From Bacteroidales bacterium (GTDB lineage Bacteria > Bacteroidota > Bacteroidia > Bacteroidales > UBA932), in contig JAFTEQ010000003.1 in the NCBI GenBank assembly GCA_017453565.1, forward strand, positions 21,959 through 85,958: a DNA stretch of 64,000 nt, given 5' to 3'. Position 1 is the stretch's first letter. Each line of letters opens with the position of its first letter. This document shows, piece after piece, positions 63,591 to 64,000 of the stretch. Made by a program: the position numbers and the translations under genes. A model generated the notes under the pieces. It did not search any database, had not been told where the DNA came from, and saw nothing but the letters and a program-made list of their open reading frames with translations.

Positions 63591-64000
63591 ATGCCTTGAA
63601 GGCTTCTTTCAGGAGATCTACGGCGTCGAGACGCTCCCAGCCGAAGAACTGGATGCCGTTCTCGACGTAGGGTTCGCGTCCCATATGGCCGTAGGCCGAC
63701 GTGGGGGCGTAGATGGGGTTCTTGAGCCCGAAGCGCGCCACGATGGCGGCGGGCCGCAGGTCGAACAGTTCCGGAATGCGGGCGGCGATGCGGGCGTCGG
63801 CCTCGGCGGGGTCGTCGCAGCCGGGGATGCGGGCGGTGCCATAGCTGTTCACGAAGACGCTCACGGGCTCCGCCACGCCGATGGCGTAGGAAAGTTGCAC
63901 CAGCACTTCGTCCGCAAGGCCCGCGGCCACCAGGTTCTTGGCCAGGTACCGGGCGGCGTAGGCCCCGCTGCGGTCCACTTTGGAGGGGTCCTTCCCGGAG
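63589..64000 (-). CDS. metK: S-adenosylmethionine synthetase, C-terminal part (5' end outside window)
   Basis: The frame is open to the window edge, giving the last ~136 residues. [20 protein letters not shown] is the conserved MetK block with the Lys and Asp residues of the active site, and [17 protein letters not shown] follows. It makes SAM from methionine and ATP. The final region (AYGHMGRE, then [17 protein letters not shown]) matches the long bacterial form. The stop lies within the tRNA terminator. Confidence 0.93.
   Translation of the reverse strand, partial: SGKDPSKVDRSGAYAARYLAKNLVAAGLADEVLVQLSYAIGVAEPVSVFVNSYGTARIPGCDDPAEADARIAARIPELFDLRPAAIVARFGLKNPIYAPTSAYGHMGREPYVENGIQFFGWERLDAVDLLKEAFKA

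Overview
This window comes from a GC-rich member of the order Bacteroidales, probably a gut commensal close to Rikenellaceae or 'Cryptobacteroides'-type lineages. That placement is inferred from gene content and signals; no search was run. Nearly every intergenic region carries the Bacteroidetes -7 promoter element TAnnTTTG, often only a few bases from the start codon. Shine-Dalgarno sites are scarce. The content is typical of the phylum: secreted GH2 and GH3 glycosidases and a heparinase II/III-type lyase, fimbrillin-like and SusD-like lipoproteins, SufBCD, Bacteroidetes-style ECF sigma control, and an S16 protein with a long tail.

Layout. 1-9.5 kb: the tail of a GH2 enzyme, a DUF2961 remnant, a phosphoribosyltransferase plus nucleobase permease, an SDR remnant, a carboxypeptidase-regulatory-like exported protein, a PAP2 phosphatase, a DUF4595-like lipoprotein, YccF and a complete LacZ-type beta-galactosidase. 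9.5-16.7 kb: LolD, tRNA-Pro, an acyltransferase with a CDP-alcohol phosphatidyltransferase (lipid synthesis), a heparinase-like lyase, ComM and TsaE. 16.7-24.7 kb: a lipoprotein, an ECF sigma factor with its anti-sigma/beta-barrel partner, a TPR protein with an EnvC-like M23 protein, malate dehydrogenase and an Sfp-type transferase. 24.7-31.5 kb: a GH3 enzyme opposite an aroC-sufBCD-ispE run. 31.5-38.7 kb: a fimbrillin-like lipoprotein with a 48-residue partner, then a glycan cluster (two GT4, one GT2 and a flippase fused to an ATP-grasp domain). 38.7-40.8 kb: rpsP-rimM, tRNA-Leu and a visibly AT-richer two-gene module of unknown function. 40.8-46.1 kb: a three-lipoprotein operon including a fimbrillin-SusD chimera. 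46.1-53.7 kb: an aldehyde dehydrogenase and SDR, a FeoB-like permease with no GTPase domain, and a divergent hemerythrin-LuxR regulator heading queH, a CYTH protein, galE and a phosphoesterase. 53.7-58.7 kb: three paralogous exported metallophosphoesterases around radA. 58.7-64 kb: rsmE, tsaC, rhomboid, mutL, a small membrane protein, ispF, tRNA-Gln, tRNA-Met and the 3' part of metK.

How the genes work together. Housekeeping pairs are spread along the window: TsaE and TsaC (t6A in tRNA), IspE and IspF (MEP isoprenoid pathway), RadA, MutL and ComM (DNA repair and uptake), and SufBCD (Fe-S assembly). The accessory parts most worth attention are the overlapping small-gene pair beside tRNA-Leu (40.1-40.8 kb), the fimbrillin-SusD chimera, the flippase/ATP-grasp fusion, and the GTPase-less FeoB next to a putative diiron-sensing regulator. 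I saw no CRISPR array, transposase, insertion sequence, phage gene or rRNA gene.
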